Assembly (NCBI GenBank): GCA_030015575.1
Contig: CM057350.1
Span: 522,590,959-522,654,958 of the forward strand
Length of the DNA stretch: 64,000 nucleotides
From: Agapanthus africanus
Taxonomy: Eukaryota > Streptophyta > Magnoliopsida > Asparagales > Amaryllidaceae
Reading direction: 5' to 3'
Positions 30,195 to 43,087 of the stretch are shown here, piece after piece; the first letter of the stretch is position 1, and every line of letters begins with the position of its first letter. The notes beneath the pieces were generated by a model, which worked only from the letters and a program-made list of their open reading frames with translations, was not told where the DNA came from and did no database searches. A program made the position numbers and the translations under genes.

Positions 30195-31435
30195 ATTCTC
30201 TACGTCCTGGGTATTTGATACCGGATCAGGATCCCAGATATGTAATCTGTTACATAGGGCTACAGAAAGGTAGAGAACTGAGAACGAGTGATAAGTTTCA
30301 TGAGACAGAAAATGGGGCAAGTGTTGCAGCCAAGTCTGTTGGTCACTGTCACCCTGTATTCCAAATACATTGATTCTGAACGAATGTTATTAGATACCGA
30401 ACCTGATATACAAAATCATATCAGTCTCTTTATTAGTAAAGAAATGATAAAATTTTGTATTGTTGGATAATGTTTTGAACATTTCCTATATCAAAAGTTG
30501 ATCGGTTCAGGCACGTTATCTAAAAGCATTGAAGTTCTAAATCAAACTACAGTTCTTAGTATACGGATCACACACAAGAGGAAGAGTTCAGAAATGAACG
30601 AATCCTTCTTGAAGTATTGTAGACTAGGTCATATCAATGCGACCCGACTAGCTAAAGTTACATATAGATGCATATTTAAATCAGTTTGAATTTACATCTT
30701 GTGAAACTCGCCAGTCATGTCACAAAGATTAGATGACCATAGCCCTGTTTATTGGAAACAGAGAAAGAGTTAGTGAACTCTTGGGATGATACATGTTGAT
30801 GTATGCAAGTCCCCTGTCTACACATGCCAAGACCGGTTCTTTGTACTTCATTATATTCTCTGATAATCTCTCAAGATTCAGACCTATGTTCCTGTTGAAA
30901 CACAAGTCCGAACCTTTTGAGATATTCATAGAATATAAGTTAGAAGTAGAGAACCAAAATACGGGTATAAGTATTATATCCTATGATGAGATCAGGGAGG
31001 AGAATACTTGAGCACGGAAATCCTGGTCTATTCTAAAGGAGAATGAGATTCTCTTTCAGCATTACTCCTCCGTATACACCATAGCACGATGGTATATCGG
31101 GGCAGAGCAACCACACCCTATATGATAAGGTGTGCTCTATGATGAGTACTACTGAGTTACCTGTTTCCTTTTGGGAGTTATGCACTTGAGAAGCTGCATA
31201 CCTATTGAAAAGGGTTCAAATCAAATCAGTTGCCTACCACTTCATATGTGATATGGAAAGGGAAGAGCCCATGTCTTAAGCTAGTTAAGATTTGGGGTTG
31301 ACCGGCCTATGTCTAAAAGCAAAATCCGGACAAGCTCAAGGCAAGGTCTGTAATGTAAAACTGGAAAGATTCCAGCTATACAAACTGCAGCTGATGATTT
31401 GATAGAACCAAAGAATTCAGTAGAAACCAACGAAC
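30195..31435 (+). pseudogene. Copia-A protease and integrase remnants
   Basis: A copia protease active site is readable at about 30205-30255 (STSWVFDTGSGSQICN). The integrase zinc-binding segment follows at about 30615-30660 (YCRLGHINATRLAKV), then the integrase core at 30790-30960 (PLSTHAKTGSLYFI, FSDNLSRF, HKSEPFEIFIEYKLEVENQ). Near 31150-31300 a decayed GxxP/KIWG-type region of late integrase is visible. Stops and frameshifts occur throughout, so no enzyme can be made. Confidence 0.75.
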
Positions 31436-32768
31436 CTCAGCCTCTCCGCCGATCTAGTAGGGTTCCTCACCCACCTGAGAGATACTTCTGTTTCTCTATG
31501 ACAGTGGGAGCGAGGATTGCATCATGAGATGATGACCCAACTAGTTTCGAGCTGGCCATCAGGAGTGTGACTCTGTAAGAATGGCTGGATGCTTAGTGAT
31601 CTGAGATGGAATCTATATACACCAACAAAGTATGGACTTTGGTTGCTATATCTGAAGGGTTAAATCCCCATCAGGAGCAAGTATATCTTGAGAAGATTAC
31701 TTGGTGTACTTGGAAAAGTTGAGACTTTCAAAGCTAGACTTGTTAAAGGTTTTCGTCATCGACCAGGCGTGGATAATGATGAAACCTTTTCCAGTGCCTA
31801 TGCTTAAGTCCATCCAGATCCTACTTGCCACGGCTATATACCATGACTACGATATCTGGTGGTTGGGTGTCATGACAGCTTTTCTAAATAATGTTTTAGA
31901 AGAGAACGTCTGTAAGTACACAGCCAGAGAGCTTCGTAAACAGTGGGAGCAGCGGAAACGTGTGCAAGATGTTTTATAGGATAAAGCAGGCATCGCAGAG
32001 TTGGAACGTCTGTTTTGATGAAGTAGTCAAAGAGTTTGACATCATCAAAATGGTAGATGAACCTTGTATAAACAAAAAGGTAGTAGGGAGTATGGTGACG
32101 ATCCTCGTAGAGTACGTGGATGACATACTCTTGATAGGGAAGGAGTTTCCTATGCTACGCTCGATCAATCTCCGCTTATCACACTGATTCTCCACATAGG
32201 ATCAAAGTGATACCTACTAAATCCTGGGTTTTGGATCTATGAGATAGATCTAAATGGATGTTAGGATTCTCACTAGTTGTAGTGAGATGGTATCACTTGA
32301 TCCTGGGGAAAATCACTGGAAGTGTTCCAGGGTGATAAAGACGACTGAATGTCAGTCACAGGCATTGTCTTTACCCTCAGTGCAGGGACAGTATGTTGGA
32401 AGAGTTCCAAGATAGATACCGTGGCATACTAGATGATAAAGGCTGGATACATCGCTACTTAAGATGCTACCAAAGAGGCTGTCTGGGTGTATATTAGTTC
32501 ATGAGATGAACTTAGTTCCTCCCATTGTGTGACAATGGAGTTGTGGCTTATGCCAAGGAACGTCCGTCCCATCAGTGATCCAGACATATTCTAAGGCCGT
32601 ATTACCTGATCATGGAGATGGTTGATCTCCAGGGGATCGAGGTTAGGAGAGTAGACTCAGAGGACAACACGGCGGATCCACTCACAAAGGCCTTTTCCCA
32701 GAGAGAGACTTTTATGGGATGGTTGAGTATGAGATACTACAACCACTGCTATCAGATGGCCCTAGTGC
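31436..32768 (+). pseudogene. Copia-A reverse transcriptase and RNase H remnants
   Basis: A typical linker (LRRSSRVPHPPERY) precedes the RT start near 31560. RT landmarks are FPVPMLKSIQILLA, IWWLGVMTAFLNN, KQASQSWNVCFDEV and the catalytic YVDDILLIG at about 32115-32141. RNase H end motifs follow near 32640-32720 (EVRRVDSEDNTADPLTKAFSQRE). Several stops and shifts break it. The order PR-IN-RT-RNaseH identifies Ty1/copia. Lineage (Angela or SIRE-like) cannot be fixed here. Confidence 0.85.
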
Positions 32769-32779
32769 AAGTGGGAGAT
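32769..32779 (+). other. polypurine tract of Copia-A
   Basis: AAGTGGGAGAT directly precedes the 3' LTR start TGTTAG, as in Copia-B. It primes plus-strand DNA synthesis. Confidence 0.8.
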
Positions 32780-34968
32780 TGTTAGTTATATGTATGCCCT
32801 AGAGGCCATTACTATACATAGGATGTATATTGTAGTGGATGCTTAGACATATATAGGGAGGACTTTCTTGCTCGACATGATAGTAAGCTATCTGGTTGAT
32901 CTTTACCTTAACGTGTACACTGATTGTCTCTCTGTTACATGTTGGTAAAGCCCTTAGAATGTGTACTTGACTATCTGGACTATGATGCGGATCATACTAG
33001 TGGGGACATGGTAGTCCATAAGTACATCTTTCAAAGTCCCTAGTCGTGGGTGTATCGAGACGGGGCATCGATATACCAGAGTAGACTTGCGTATACCTTC
33101 TCGACCCATACAGATGGGCGATAGATGATCCCATATCCATTGGTGTTTGACATCAGAGATGATATACGGGTGCTCAGTAGAGACTGGGTACACTGGACGG
33201 ACTCGCCGAGAACTCCCAGATGGTATTATACCTTACGTCAGATGGCAGTTCTCTGGTGACACTGGTACAGAGTAGTCGTCATAGAGTCTTGTGTGGTTCC
33301 CACTGTGCTTTGATTTCCACCTTACCACATCCAAGAGGGCGTGCAAAACGGTGGTTTTTGGGTACAGTCCCGAGTCACATGGAGGCAATGAGCGATATGA
33401 GGGGATTCGTCTCTCCCGGTATAGGGAGTTGATGTTGCGCTGTGTTCGATTGGCTATAACCGGAAATCCCTGGCCAGGGTTGCTGAGATTTACTGGTAAG
33501 TGTTACCAGTAGTTTCTCGAATTGTTATAGACCTCATATCGACACGACTTATCGAGCTATTGGGGTCTGACGTTTACCACCCCTAGGCGAGATATGCGAC
33601 ATATCAGACGACGAGACCGGACTGTACGGTAAGTGTTGCTGGTTGGATTCACAGGAGTGTGAGCGGGCTTGCTCGTCGATCTTCTGATCGCTCAATACCC
33701 GGGTGGCCGTTACGTTTAGCAGACCGCTTGCGGCTTGTGGGTGTTTGATATGATCATCATCTGCTGCCGGCGTATTGACGAGTCTTTAGAGTCCTACACA
33801 GAGGTTTCCTGGCTCAAGCGAAACGAAATAAGAGCGCATATGAGATATGTGCGGGACCGAGAATAATGCGTGTATGTGATACCGTATTCTATTCTCGCGA
33901 TGAATGTGTCGAATGGTTGTATGCGATATAACCTAGTTATCGAATCGAGGATTGATTCGATAAATCGAAACATTGTATACTAGTCGGTTGTGTGCGACAT
34001 GACCGGATCATTGAATCAAGTGTTGATTTAATGATTTAATGTATAATTATATATTTGATATATTACTTTGCATTAACTAGTATTGGTTCATTTAAATTGG
34101 ATTTTCTCACTTAATGTGCACATTATATATGTGATATATTTTTGTGTGCACTAGTTTGTATCATGTTTGATGATACATGCTCACTTGGGTTTGTGTATAG
34201 ATTAAACCATGGTTGTGTAATGGTTAGGGTTTTCTTTTTATTATTCATTTATTTATTTATTTCTTTTTGGCAAAATAAAAGAAAAATGGTGGCTTTCTTT
34301 GGATGCATGTTGAAGCTTCATGGAGCTTTGACTAAGTCGCCATTTTTTGTCTTCATACCTAACCTAACCATTCACTTAACCTTAGTTTAGTCTCTACACT
34401 TGACCATGGTTATTATTATGATAAGTATTCTTTTTCATTTCCTTTTTTAATAACTTATCATAACATTTTTCATCTTCTTCTTCTTCTTCTTCAAGAAGAA
34501 GCTTGCCTCCATCAATGGCAACTTGAGAAAATGAGTGAGAAATCCAATTCTAAAGTGAACCTACTTCCTATTTCTTCATCCTCTACCACTTGCCAAGTAG
34601 TATAGGGTGTTTTCTTCACAAGTTTCATGACTTGGTGAAGTGCGAGCTTGATCTTGTGATGCCTCGACGTAGATCATCTTCGGCATCGAAGTCGACGACC
34701 TAGCCCGCCCATTTTTCCGATGAAGCCGACGCTAGAGCCCGGGATTCGATTTGGACAGTGAGGAGACTTCATTGCGGAGCTATGGAGATGGAGGACCGGA
34801 TCTACAAAGGTTGTATTTCCGTTCTTTTAGTTAAGTTGTTAACTAGTTTCATTTATCGCCTAAAATCTAGTTAACGATCCGTATTAGGGTTTCTCGGCAC
34901 CCGTAAAATTTGAAATTGGCATGGTTGATGCCTTGTGAGACCTCATTAGAGTGCCTAGGAACCCTACA
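32780..34968 (+). mobile_element. Copia-A 3' LTR
   Basis: This complete LTR is 2189 bp, TGTTAG to CCTACA. Relative to the 5' LTR it has a 15 bp deletion near 33275 and scattered substitutions, suggesting a fairly recent insertion. It interrupts the gag of a minus-strand gypsy; the next five bases are CCTCC, but the other side is lost. Confidence 0.9.
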
Positions 34969-35954
34969 CCTCCCTGTATCTTTGCTCGCTCGGGGCAACC
35001 GCTAATCCTGTGCTGACTGGATCTGCAAATCAAGCACTGTCCCTTGGCACGGCGACAGTCCTTCTGGGTATGCCCATCTCTATTGCAGTAGCCGCAAACT
35101 ATGTTTTGTCTCTGGGGGCGATGCTGGGAAACAAATGGGCGCTTCATCTGAGTTGTTCCAGGCCGGTTAACCGGTATGGCTCCTCGAGAAGGTGCATGGG
35201 TATGTGCTGGAACGACTGGGGGCTTCCTGAACTTGTTGATCAATTGCTCCTGAATTCTCGCCGCGTTGAGTACTTGTGCAAAAGTCTTCAACTCCAGTGA
35301 TGCGATCAATGGCTGCAGCTCGAAATCGAATCCCTGCAAGAAGCGTCTGGCCCTGGTAGCCTCTGAAGCGACCATGTATGGAGCAAATCGGCTCAGGCGG
35401 TTGAACTCTGCCGAATATACGTCCACGAGGCGGCCATTCTGTTTCAGTAGAATGAATCTTTCCTCCATCTCTGCCTTGGTGGTGGAAGGGAAATAATGGT
35501 CCAGGAAGCACTACTTGAATTTACTCCATTCGATCGGCCTCTCCAGTCTGCTTTCTTCCACTGTCCACCAAGTACGGGCATCATCTTCCAACTGAATCTT
35601 TATCACGTTCACCCTATCTTCATCTGGTACCCTGACGGCCGTCAGTAAGTTCTCCATGTTCACTAGCCATTGCTCGGCCTCTAGTGGTTCGGCTAGCCCT
35701 GTAAACACAGCTGGGTGCAACCTCCGGAAATCTGACACGGTGCCAGCCCTGGCAGAGTAAGCTGGTGGAGTAGTGCCCTCGGGGGCGGTAATGAGTGCGG
35801 AAGGTCCCCCTGCAGCGGTAATAGCCCTGAGTCCCTCGGCGAGTAAGTCCGACTTCCTCTCCTGAGCTTCTGCGAGAGAGGTCAGTGCACTAAGTATCCT
35901 TTCCGTGCGATCCTGAGAACTTGAGTCCGAGGAGTGGTCGTTCGGGGACGTCAT
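34969..35954 (-). pseudogene. gypsy gag with zinc knuckle, interrupted
   Basis: The minus-strand gag starts at 35954 (MTSPNDHSSDSSS). It shows the capsid-type domain (FTGLAEPLEAEQWLVNME, RTWWTVEE, RPIEWSKF, then FNRLSRFAPYMV and ARRFLQGF) and a CX2CX4HX4C knuckle, CGYCNRDGHTQKDC, near 35090, followed by CLICRSSQH. A single in-frame TAG near 35510 splits it; CAG to TAG by cytosine decay is the simplest origin. The gene is cut at 34969 by Copia-A, so protease and pol are not in place. Apart from that it is well preserved. It is a chromovirus-like Gag. Confidence 0.9.
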
Positions 35955-36088
35955 ATCGCTGGAAGATTCAAAAGGATAAGATTAGATTCAAGGATAAAAA
36001 TCAGGAATAGTGAAGCGGAAATAATGTAATACAGTGTAGTTAATGCTATCCCTTGTTACTAAACCTAGCTCTGATACCAACAAAACCA
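35955..36088 (-). other. gypsy leader with primer-binding site
   Basis: The minus-strand TGGTATCAGAGCT at 36067-36079 lies about ten bases after the LTR end. The remaining leader runs to the gag start. Confidence 0.85.
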
Positions 36089-38827
36089 TGTCACGCCCCG
36101 CTTCCCAAAATACGGAAAATGAGGGATGACTAGGCCAGCCATGCTCCTACGGTCAAGGAATAATCCCGCCGTAGTCACACTTCGGCTTCTAGCATTACAT
36201 GGTAATCAGTAAACAAAGCACAGCAGTAAAGGAAATACATCACTAAAATATTACATCAAATTTTCATTGTTCACAATTCACAAATAAACAGGAAAGAACT
36301 ACTAACCGAGTTTGAATACAAGATCTCTAGAGAAAACAGAAAACGAAGAAAAGGTACTCAGGCTAGATCTCCGTCAGCTCGAAAGGTAAATCCGACTCCT
36401 GCGCTGGTTCTTCCTCGAGGTCTGAGCATGCACACTCGGGTCGTCAGAGCGACGTAATAGCAATTTTTATATTAATGACATGAAACATGCAAATATGATA
36501 ATAACAGTGAAAGTAAAATGCTGATAATCGCTGTCACTAAATGATGCAAAGTATGATCTGTGTCCCTATCAGTCTCTAGGTCATGTTTGAAATCGTATAG
36601 TGGAAAGGAGGATCATGTTTAACAGGAGTCTCGTACATACCCGAGATAACGGCCCACACGCCCGGGACATAACCCTGTCAGCCGGATCGCTAGATCCTAC
36701 CTAATATATATAAGAATCACTGTTCGAATGATCATCCTCTAAAACACGGTCCCGCTAAATACGATGCTCTTTCCACTTCGATTTCCCCTTTTTCTCCAGG
36801 TTTACACTATTGATGATTATGATTTAGTCGTGTACAAGTATACCAATAGCACGGTTTTGTCACTGTTCACTGTATTAATCACCGTCACGAATCATTCACT
36901 TTCCATTGGTGTACTTGACACTCCTAAACCAATATCATTCACACACGATAATGCAATGTCCACTGAATAATAACGCGCACTAACACTATGTATATGGCAA
37001 TTGGGTAAGGTATGTGTATTTATGCAGTTAACAAGTCATGTGTAATATGAACCAATATGCACGTCATGAGCTCACAAAAATTGCAGTAATTCATATGTTT
37101 AGAATTCAGCGAAATAATACAAATATGATAACAAGTACACTCTGTCGGAAGTTCAGAAAAATTGGTTTCAGTACAATCGGGTTTCTGGTATTCAAGTTAC
37201 AGCCGTTTCAATTTAAGTGCTCGCTGCAGGAAATTCAGTTTCTGAACTGAACGTCCGTTTCGTGGCACAAATTTCACCCAGTTGAGATCAGAATTTAGCA
37301 ATACTACAGTTGAATGAAATATAGGGTTTTCAATAAGGTTTTCAACGCAATAGACGGATTCTCAATCCCGTCTGTACATCAGAAGTTATGCACTGTTCAA
37401 CACTAGGGTATCAGTTCAGTTTCTGTTTGGGACTGCTATGCGCCCTGATCTTTTAAATTGCAGTTTAAATAGTAAACGATGATAAAGTGGGGTGAAATCA
37501 CTTGCGTTATTTATCTAACAGATTCATCTTCAATAAAAAGCAGGGTTCCCCAACAAAAAAGTTCAGGCAGTGAAGGGGTAAGCATTACGAGACAGAAAAC
37601 AATAATCAGAGCTGCTCTGGACTGCAGTCCAGAGCCGCTCTCCGAACCAATTCTCGTCATAATTTCAGTACAGAAACAATTAAGAACTTGTATAGGGTTA
37701 TAGGTCATCGAGTCGGCTTCGATTTGAGCCCTTGAACGCCTCATTTCAATATTTACACAAATAATTGTGATTTTAACAATTTTCAGGTGCGGGAAATTCC
37801 CAGTTTTTACGGGTGTAATTGGGGGTGATCGTTTAAGTCGTTAACAGTCATATTTTTCAGTGAAATTTCTACAAAAGGTTCATTGCCAGACGGTCCAAAA
37901 TATGCAATTGAGTTCCGTCAAATTAAATGAAGGTTTTTATTGGGATCTTGCATCGAACAGTTATGTCATATAAGTTTTCATGAATCGTAAGCATAGAATT
38001 AATACTGTTTAGTTTTGTAACGGGAATAAACTAGCATGTAGCAAGTAGGGTACTTACCTGGAGACGTTTTGGCAACGCACGGCAGCGGCAACGGCACTAA
38101 CACGTGACGAACGGCGCGGTTTGGATGCATGACCTCGGCTCGCGTTTCGGTTTTGTCGTCGGAGTTGTCCGGGGGTGGCTCGTGTTCGCTGGAAGCGGAG
38201 AGGATGCTCTGTGGATCTCCGGGGATGTGCTGGAATCGACGATGGTCGGCGGCGTCGCTCCGGCGATGTGCACAGTGGGTGTCGGAGCTTGGTGTTTAGG
38301 GTTTGAAAGAGAGAGAGAGAGGTAGTGGGGAATGGGTTTGTAGGTTTTGGAGGTGTTGGTGATGCTGATGAGGGTGTAGGGGTGTCGACGAGTTGGTTCA
38401 GGTCAGTGGGGGCTCACCGGCGTCGAGGTGCAGGGGTGGCCGAGATGGGTCGAGTGAGGTTGGGCTCGGTGGTTGAAGGGAGAGCGTAGGTAGCTCTGTT
38501 GGTGGAGAGGAGTGAAAGAGGGGGTTGCAGTCGTTGTCCTCATCGTCGTCGGTGAGGGTGAGCGGCTGCAGTGGGTTCGTGGGAATTTTCGAGAGAGAGG
38601 AGAGTTTGAGAAAAAGTGTGAGGGAGAGAGGTGTTGGAGACGCGGAGTGGTTTGAGAGGCGCGCGGTCGTGGGGAAAACGGATGGGAGAACGTGGCGACG
38701 ATGCGGGCGTGGGCGCGTGACGGGGGCGTCGTGGGTTCGTGAAGAAAAATGGGCGGGAAATCTTTTACGTTGAGGGAAGAAGAGAAAAGATGGCGGGTCG
38801 GGTCTGGGGTGCTGCGGACGTGGGTTG
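36089..38827 (-). mobile_element. gypsy LTR, interrupted by Copia-B
   Basis: This is the minus-strand LTR ending GGGGCGTGACA at 36089, related to the 6706-10123 family in ends and in its GA-rich tract (38307-38325). 2739 bp are present; the rest lies beyond the Copia-B array, outside the window. The five bases at the insertion point are GGTTG. Confidence 0.85.
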
Positions 38828-39912
38828 TGTTGGAGATAGTGCCCTCAGAGTCAATTATTAGGTCACAGGTACGTGATTGTAATGATTGAGGGAGGACCTA
38901 TCCCGGTAGGACAGTCTTACTCGAGATGATAGTATGCTATCTGGTTTACCTTTATCATCGTGTACTGCTTGAGGTGACCTGACACGTCGCTATTACACGT
39001 TGATAGAGCCCCTAGGATTCTTGCTTGACCACCAGCAGTATGAGGGCGATCATATAAGTGGGAGCTGGGGGTCTATAAGCTTATCCTTAAAAGGTCCCTA
39101 GTCGTGGGAGTTTCGAGACTGGGCATCGATACTCCATTAGTAGACTAGTGTATACAGTCGAGACCCCGACGAGGGGCGGTGGCCGGTCTCACAAGCCACT
39201 GGTGTCAGTTGGATCACCTAAGATGTATACAGGTGCTCATTGGGTTATGAGTACACCGGACAGGACTCGCCGGGAACATGCTAGTTGGTCATATACCAGA
39301 CGTCAGATGGCAGTTCCCTGGTGACATGTGTGCAGGTTAGTTCATCGACCTGGGGATCGTCATTTGTCTCGTGTGAGTTCCCACTGTACTTTGATTACTA
39401 CCCTACCACGGCTCAAAGGAGTCGTGCAAACAGGTTTTAGTTGGGTACAGTCCCGAGCCACATGGAGGCAGTGAGCGTATCTTCAGGGGTTCGTCTCTCC
39501 CGGTATTGGGGGTGAGGTCGTGCTGTGTCTAGGAGAGCCATTACACAAAGTCCTTGGCCAAGGCAAGGAGATTTACTGGTAGGTATTCCAGTAGTATCTC
39601 AGGGTGTTCTGGGCTACACTCCGACACGACTTGTACCGCTTTTGGGGGTCTGACTTTTACCAACCCCCTAGGCCCGCCATGCGATACTCATAGACGAACG
39701 GACCGGACTGTACGGATATTGTCACTGACAGGCTCAGTAGGGTTGTCAGACTGAGCTCGCTCACAGACATCCCTTTTAGTCAGTACCTGGTAGCCCGTTA
39801 CGTATTGGCTTATACCTCTGACGTGCTAGTGGTTAAATCCACAACCAAGGTGTTGATGAGTCTTTAGAGTCCCCCACATTCAGTTACTCAGCTTTCGGGC
39901 GAAAAGTTGTAG

Positions 39913-40068
39913 AGGCCGTATGGAGATATGGCAAGGTCCGATCAGATACGTGCGGTATTGCACGGATCAGGATCGGACAGTTTGTACTATAGGCCGTATG
40001 GATATATGGCAGGGTTCGATCAGATACGTGCGGTATTGCACGGATCAGGATCGAACGGATATTACTAG
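39913..40068 (+). repeat. 78 bp tandem duplication inside Copia-B LTR
   Basis: AGGCCGTATGGA recurs at 39913 and 39991; both units carry CGTGC-ggtatt-GCACG. The same duplication is at 47899-48054 and 63004-63159. Confidence 0.85.
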
Positions 40069-40124
40069 CCGGTTTTTGGTATAAGCCGGATCCTAGTATA
40101 GTACAGTGTAGATTTTGTCTCATT

Positions 40125-40311
40125 GCATTTGTATTTCGGTCGAAATACAAATGCGGGTGTGTATGCACAGTATCGGGGTTTTCCTGTAATTTATTACGGT
40201 ACCAGTTTTCTGGAGTTGCCAGTTTGCTTTCCGTTTCGGCCAATTTCCTTTGTTTCGTTCATTGGCCGAAGATTGGTGGAGGAGGGCTTATTTGCATTGT
40301 TGCAAATAAGC
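40125..40311 (+). repeat. three strong hairpins in Copia-B LTR
   Basis: Inverted repeats: GCATTTGTATTTCG/CGAAATACAAATGC with a 2 nt loop (40125-40154); TTCGGCCAAT/ATTGGCCGAA with a 16 nt loop (40235-40270); GCTTATTTGCA/TGCAAATAAGC with a TTGT loop (40286-40311). They are repeated at 48111-48297 and 63216-63402, and conserved in the older copy at 3765-3951. Confidence 0.9.
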
Positions 40312-41294
40312 ATTTGTGGAGGGGGTCTTTGCATATTATCATGTCATGATACTTGTCCCATCATTTGACTTCATAAACTCATGATTGCTTGACTTTGTAT
40401 ATCATCATGGTTGTTGATGATGAGGTTGGTGGTAGGTGGTTGAGTGTGGGTTTTGATTTGGTGATCATTTCCTTTTGCATGATAGTCTTCTCTCTCTCTC
40501 CCTTTGGTATTATTGGATGGCTCTCTCATTATCTTGCATATGACACTCTCATTCTCTCCTCTCTTGATGTCATGGCCGGCCTTCCCCTTGGAAGGGCTGT
40601 CCAAGTTTTTTTGAGGGTGGAAATCTTGTTCATTTCATGCTCCAAAAGCCTACAAGTTCCTCCACATAATCCTTGTATCATCCCTCCACCAAAAGGCACC
40701 TCCATGAACCCCAAATGAGACACAATCCTCTACTACACATTCTACAGCAAACCTTGGGCACGTCGAGTAGCCGGCTTCGTGCCCGAGTTGCCTCGGCATT
40801 GAGGTGGGAGCCCGTAAACAAAGTAGGCGATGTGGTGCACTTCCGGCGACGAGGAGGAGACGGGACATTCCGCAGGAGATCGGGACGATGACGAGAAGAC
40901 CGGAGGACTTGGATCGTCGGTATATCTCTATTCCCTTTCTTGTAGCTTGCTAGGACTAATTAATGGTTCGATCCGGGTGTTAGTGCGCGGCGGTTTGCCA
41001 GTCCAAGAAAAATTAAAGTTTATCACCGCTTCCGCATTTGGCCGTCGGATTGACGGCCGGGGCGCCGCCGTGCACTTACAGTGGTATCAGAGCCTCCCCA
41101 TTAACTTAGTCTAGCTTTGTGTAATGTGTTTTTTGAGTTCCGATCGATCGAAATGTCCAAAAACCCGTATTTGCTCACGACAGTTTTCTGTTGGAAATTT
41201 TTGGTGTCGAAAAATTTTTCAGGTTGTAAAATATTGATGTACTGGAAAATCTAAGAGCTCTGTAAAAATTCGACGAAGTAACTCCACAGTGGGA

Positions 41295-41340
41295 GCGCGG
41301 AACCGCCGCGAAAACCCCCTTCCCGCCGCCCTTCCGCCGC
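41295..41340 (+). repeat. GC-rich palindromic module, Copia-B, diverged
   Basis: GCGCGGAACCGCCGCG and CCCTTCCGCCGC are enclosed by CTCCACAGTG and CACTGTGGAG, which pair with each other. It is repeated at 49281-49326. Confidence 0.65.
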
Positions 41341-42513
41341 ACACTGTGGAGATCACTTCACCAATTTTTTACAGAGGCCTTCTGGGCTTAAAATATGGGT
41401 TTTGGAATATTAAAATTGGGCCCAGGATTTCTGTAACTGCTACAGTTTTGTTTTGGGGCCCACTTGTTAATATTCGATCGGTCGGATATTTTAAACACAT
41501 TTTTCACAGTATTTACATTATATCTGCGACCGTGAATGTCACTTGATCGGTAAATCCGGTCTAACTGCTATTGCCCGGTTAGACGGATTTGCGAACGTGA
41601 CTTTCACGTTGATGTTTTGTTTTTGCTGTGATGTTGCGGATCGGTCGTGGGGGATAGCCTGGATGCAATGCTAGTACAGTTGTGGTTGTATTATGTACAT
41701 TTGATATTGCGGGGCGAGCGTCCGACATGTGGACTGCCGTCACTGCCTGTTTGTATTATTATTTTGGGGCACGACCTGGTTGCGGTCGATGTACCCGTTG
41801 TATGTATATTTTACTTTCTGTACTAGGATTGCCCCGCGGAGGGGTGCACGGATAGCCGGGTTCTGGAGGGCAACAAGCCCGCATCTCATGGCATTGAGAC
41901 GGAGGGGGCTTCACTCTAGGATTGGCGGGCTATTCGCCGCACTCGTAGGGGGTACAGGTTGACCCAGGAGGGGTGCCCAAGTTACCGGATTCCGTGAAGT
42001 GCTGGGTGGTCCATTCACGGCGCTGAAGGGGGCTGCCTCGCTTCAGGTTTTGGCGGGTGACTTGCCGCGCCCGTAGGGGTCTAGGATTTCATTGCACAGG
42101 CTATCCACACGACCAGGGGAACGTCGGGTTTCAGCGGCTCTGTGAAACCCGGGGATCCCAGATATCTGTATTGTTTCTGTGATGCTGTTCATTCTCTGTG
42201 ATGTTGCATTTCTTTCACGCCTTGAGCGAAATATAATATATTGGTATATATATTAGTAGATGTTGTATATGTTTTGCATCCGCGCTAGTCCAGTCCCCGC
42301 TCTGTCGTTAGTTAGCTAACCTAACGGGTAATGACGGGACCCAGTGGCGAATGCGGATGGCATATACGTACATCAGTATATTTTCGTTCTTTTTGGTGTG
42401 ATCAATTGATGGGACTGCATTGATTTGGATCAATGCAAGTTAAAAACAAACCTAATCTGATGTTGTTGGAACACTTTTTCAAAAAGCTGTTATTGCAAGG
42501 ACGTTCACTTTTG

Positions 42514-42740
42514 TTTTGCATCGTGGTATTCATTTGGAATATCCTGCTCCTCAGTCGACGAGGCAAGGGCCGAGATCCCTTCACCGGGAGTGACCCCTTG
42601 GACAGAAGTTTGCGTCAGGGCATTAACTTCACTATAGCCGATTACTTTTGCTTTGCATCGCGGTATTCATTTGGAATATCCTGCACCCCATTCTACGGGG
42701 AAAGAGCCGAGATCCCTTCACCGGGAGTGACCTCTTTAGC
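42514..42740 (+). ncRNA. duplicated three-hairpin cassette, Copia-B copy 1
   Basis: The two cassettes start at 42514 and 42649. P1 is GGTATTC/GAATATCC with the same bulged T as in Copia-A. P2 is CCTC/GAGG (42549) and CCCC/GGGG (42686). P3 is TCCC/GGGA with loop TTCACC in both. Relative to Copia-A, P1 and P2 differ by paired changes that keep the helices. Confidence 0.7.
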
Positions 42741-42874
42741 GACGGTTTTCGTCACTATATTTTTATAAAAGCTATCCGTTCCTTCAACGATATCAAGTTC
42801 ATTACGTTAAAGGTTTTCGCCAGAAACCATTCGTAGCCCTCCGTCATTTCAGTTAAATATTCGGTAGTATTCAA

Positions 42875-43087
42875 GCTATGTATTTTGACCTCACGCCAAG
42901 GCATAGTGATTGGTAGCTGCCGGGTATTTATCTGTTGCATAGATAGATGCGTTGGTTTGGGACAGTCGTACTACTATTTTGGCCTACGTCAAGGGTATGT
43001 ACGGGTGGGTTCAGATTAACCTGGATAATGACGGGCAGAACTTGACATGTGACTTATGATATTTTGACCTCACGCCAAGGTCATAAG
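42875..43087 (+). ncRNA. three near-constant-loop hairpins, Copia-B copy 1
   Basis: Loops containing TTTTGACCTCACGCCAAGG (or TTTTGGCCTACGTCAAGG in the middle one) are closed by CTATG/CATAG (42876-42906), a GTAC-TAC stem with one bulge (42968-43002) and CTTATGA/TCATAAG (43053-43087). It is positionally equivalent to 29326-29538. Confidence 0.75.

Larger units (their letters stand above)
38828..41080 (+). mobile_element. Copia-B LTR 1 of the tandem array
   Basis: It is 2253 bp, TGTTGGAG to CTTACA. It differs from LTR 2 by very few substitutions; I noted one near 39749. It contains a 78 bp tandem duplication and three strong hairpins. Confidence 0.95.

Noticed and set aside
35010..35511. Plus-strand and frame-shifted ORFs over the gypsy gag
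   Set aside because: They are antisense or off-frame shadows of the minus-strand gag with its clear zinc knuckle.
39554..40891. Identical small ORFs repeated in the three Copia-B LTRs
   Set aside because: They recur only because the LTRs are copies; the same frames are broken in the older LTR, so they are not genes.
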